Positions 6,998 to 7,465 of a DNA stretch of 7,465 bases are shown here, in pieces. Under the pieces are notes generated by a model. It made no database searches and had not been told where the DNA came from. It was given only the letters and a program-made list of their open reading frames with translations. Every line of letters starts with the position of its first letter. The stretch's first letter is position 1. Position numbers and translations under genes: made by a program. Location of the stretch: contig JACCSI010000022.1 in NCBI GenBank assembly GCA_013813075.1, forward strand, positions 1 to 7,465, written 5' to 3'. Origin of the DNA: Acidobacteriota bacterium. Lineage in GTDB: Bacteria; Acidobacteriota; Vicinamibacteria; Vicinamibacterales; UBA2999.

Positions 6998-7465
6998 CTA
7001 CTTCTGTTGCTTGCCTCGCGACAGTGAGCGGTAATACTCCTCGACCAGCTTCCGGAATTCCTGCGGGACTTCTTCAGCGCCCGTGACCATCGCACGGTTG
7101 GCGTCGTCGCCGACCTTGCGGCGCAAGGTGTATTCGAAGCGCTTCAGTCCTTCGCTGACGAAGGTCTGGAGCGCCGCCAACTCGTTGATGTCTTTGTAGA
7201 CACGGCTGTCTTCGAGCTCGCGCAGCTTGCGAAGAATCTCGTCCAGTTCGCGCGCGTCGAGATTCTGCTGGCGCAGCATGTCTCGCAGCTCGCGACCGGC
7301 GCCGGTAAACCGCCTGGCCTCTTCGCGGAACTGACGCACGTCTGCGGCGTTGAACTCGCCATTCGGACGGCGACTGCCCCATCCCCCGGCCCCATCGCGA
7401 AACGCGCCGTCGGTGTCGCCGCTGCCCATTTGACCGTCCTGGGTGCGGCCGCCTTGCTGCCCCTG
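6998..7465 (-). CDS. DUF4175-like protein, C-terminal 155 residues (5' end outside window)
   Basis: The frame is open from the right edge to TAG at 6998-7000. An internal ATG at 7429 is not taken as the start, because the Gln/Gly-rich stretch continues upstream of it (QGQQGGRTQDGQ) with no stop. The first 40 residues seen are low-complexity Q/G/D/R-rich linker. The last 110 are charged and helical: FREEARRFTGAGRELRDML, LDARELDEILRKLRELED, YKDINELAALQTFVSEGLKR, FEYTLRRK, then VPQEFRKLVEEYYRSLSRG. From memory this matches the C-terminus of large, membrane-anchored DUF4175-family proteins, often near 1000 residues, which occur beside DUF4159 genes. It contains no cysteine and no membrane segment. 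The family name is a recall-based assignment; the alternative is an unnamed coiled-coil envelope protein. It is the first visible gene of the three-gene minus-strand run. Confidence 0.75.
   Translation of the reverse strand, partial: QGQQGGRTQDGQMGSGDTDGAFRDGAGGWGSRRPNGEFNAADVRQFREEARRFTGAGRELRDMLRQQNLDARELDEILRKLRELEDSRVYKDINELAALQTFVSEGLKRFEYTLRRKVGDDANRAMVTGAEEVPQEFRKLVEEYYRSLSRGKQQK

Noticed and set aside
6998..7429. Treating ATG at 7429 as the start of a complete 143-residue gene.
   Set aside because: The frame remains open to the window edge with the same Q/G-rich composition, and the C-terminal block resembles the end of a much larger protein.

Overview
The window looks like chromosomal DNA from a high-GC Acidobacteriota bacterium, possibly the Vicinamibacteria group. 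The basis is the gene set: an Oar-like TonB-dependent receptor with an N-terminal carboxypeptidase-regulatory-like domain, a secreted 'WPQWRGP'-type PQQ-like beta-propeller, a TPR/TonB_C protein, and secreted DUF4159 proteins beside a DUF4175-like C-terminus. This placement comes from recall of family distributions, not from a search. Codon use looks uniformly GC-rich, and long open frames opposite the real genes are explained by that composition. I see no RNA gene, insertion sequence, CRISPR array or origin.

Layout. (1) Bases 1-1643, minus strand: N-terminal 547 residues of a TonB-dependent outer-membrane receptor; its 3' end lies beyond the left edge. (2) Bases 1644-1709: a 66-bp divergent promoter region. 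(3) Bases 1710-3032, plus: a 12-helix MFS permease. (4) Bases 3101-4423 and 4420-5259, plus: an exported eight-bladed PQQ-like propeller protein overlapping by an ATGA junction with an exported TPR/TonB C-terminal-domain protein, so these two are very probably translationally coupled. (5) Bases 5260-5302: a 43-bp convergent gap with two small GC-rich hairpins. (6) Bases 5303-7465, minus: a three-gene run read from right to left, consisting of the C-terminal 155 residues of a DUF4175-like protein, then two tandem paralogous exported DUF4159 proteins.

How the parts may work together. The receptor and MFS permease could form an outer-membrane to inner-membrane uptake route for an unknown small molecule, but only adjacency supports this. 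The propeller and TonB_C proteins form a tight pair in the envelope. The DUF4175/DUF4159/DUF4159 run resembles the cell-envelope gene clusters, often with MoxR ATPase and DUF58 genes, in which these families recur; the biochemical role is not established.

Nothing here is clearly a new defence, mobile or RNA system. The points most worth following are the duplicated DUF4159 pair with its conserved cysteine pair, the TonB_C protein that lacks the features needed for classical energy transduction, and the overlapping propeller/TonB_C gene pair.
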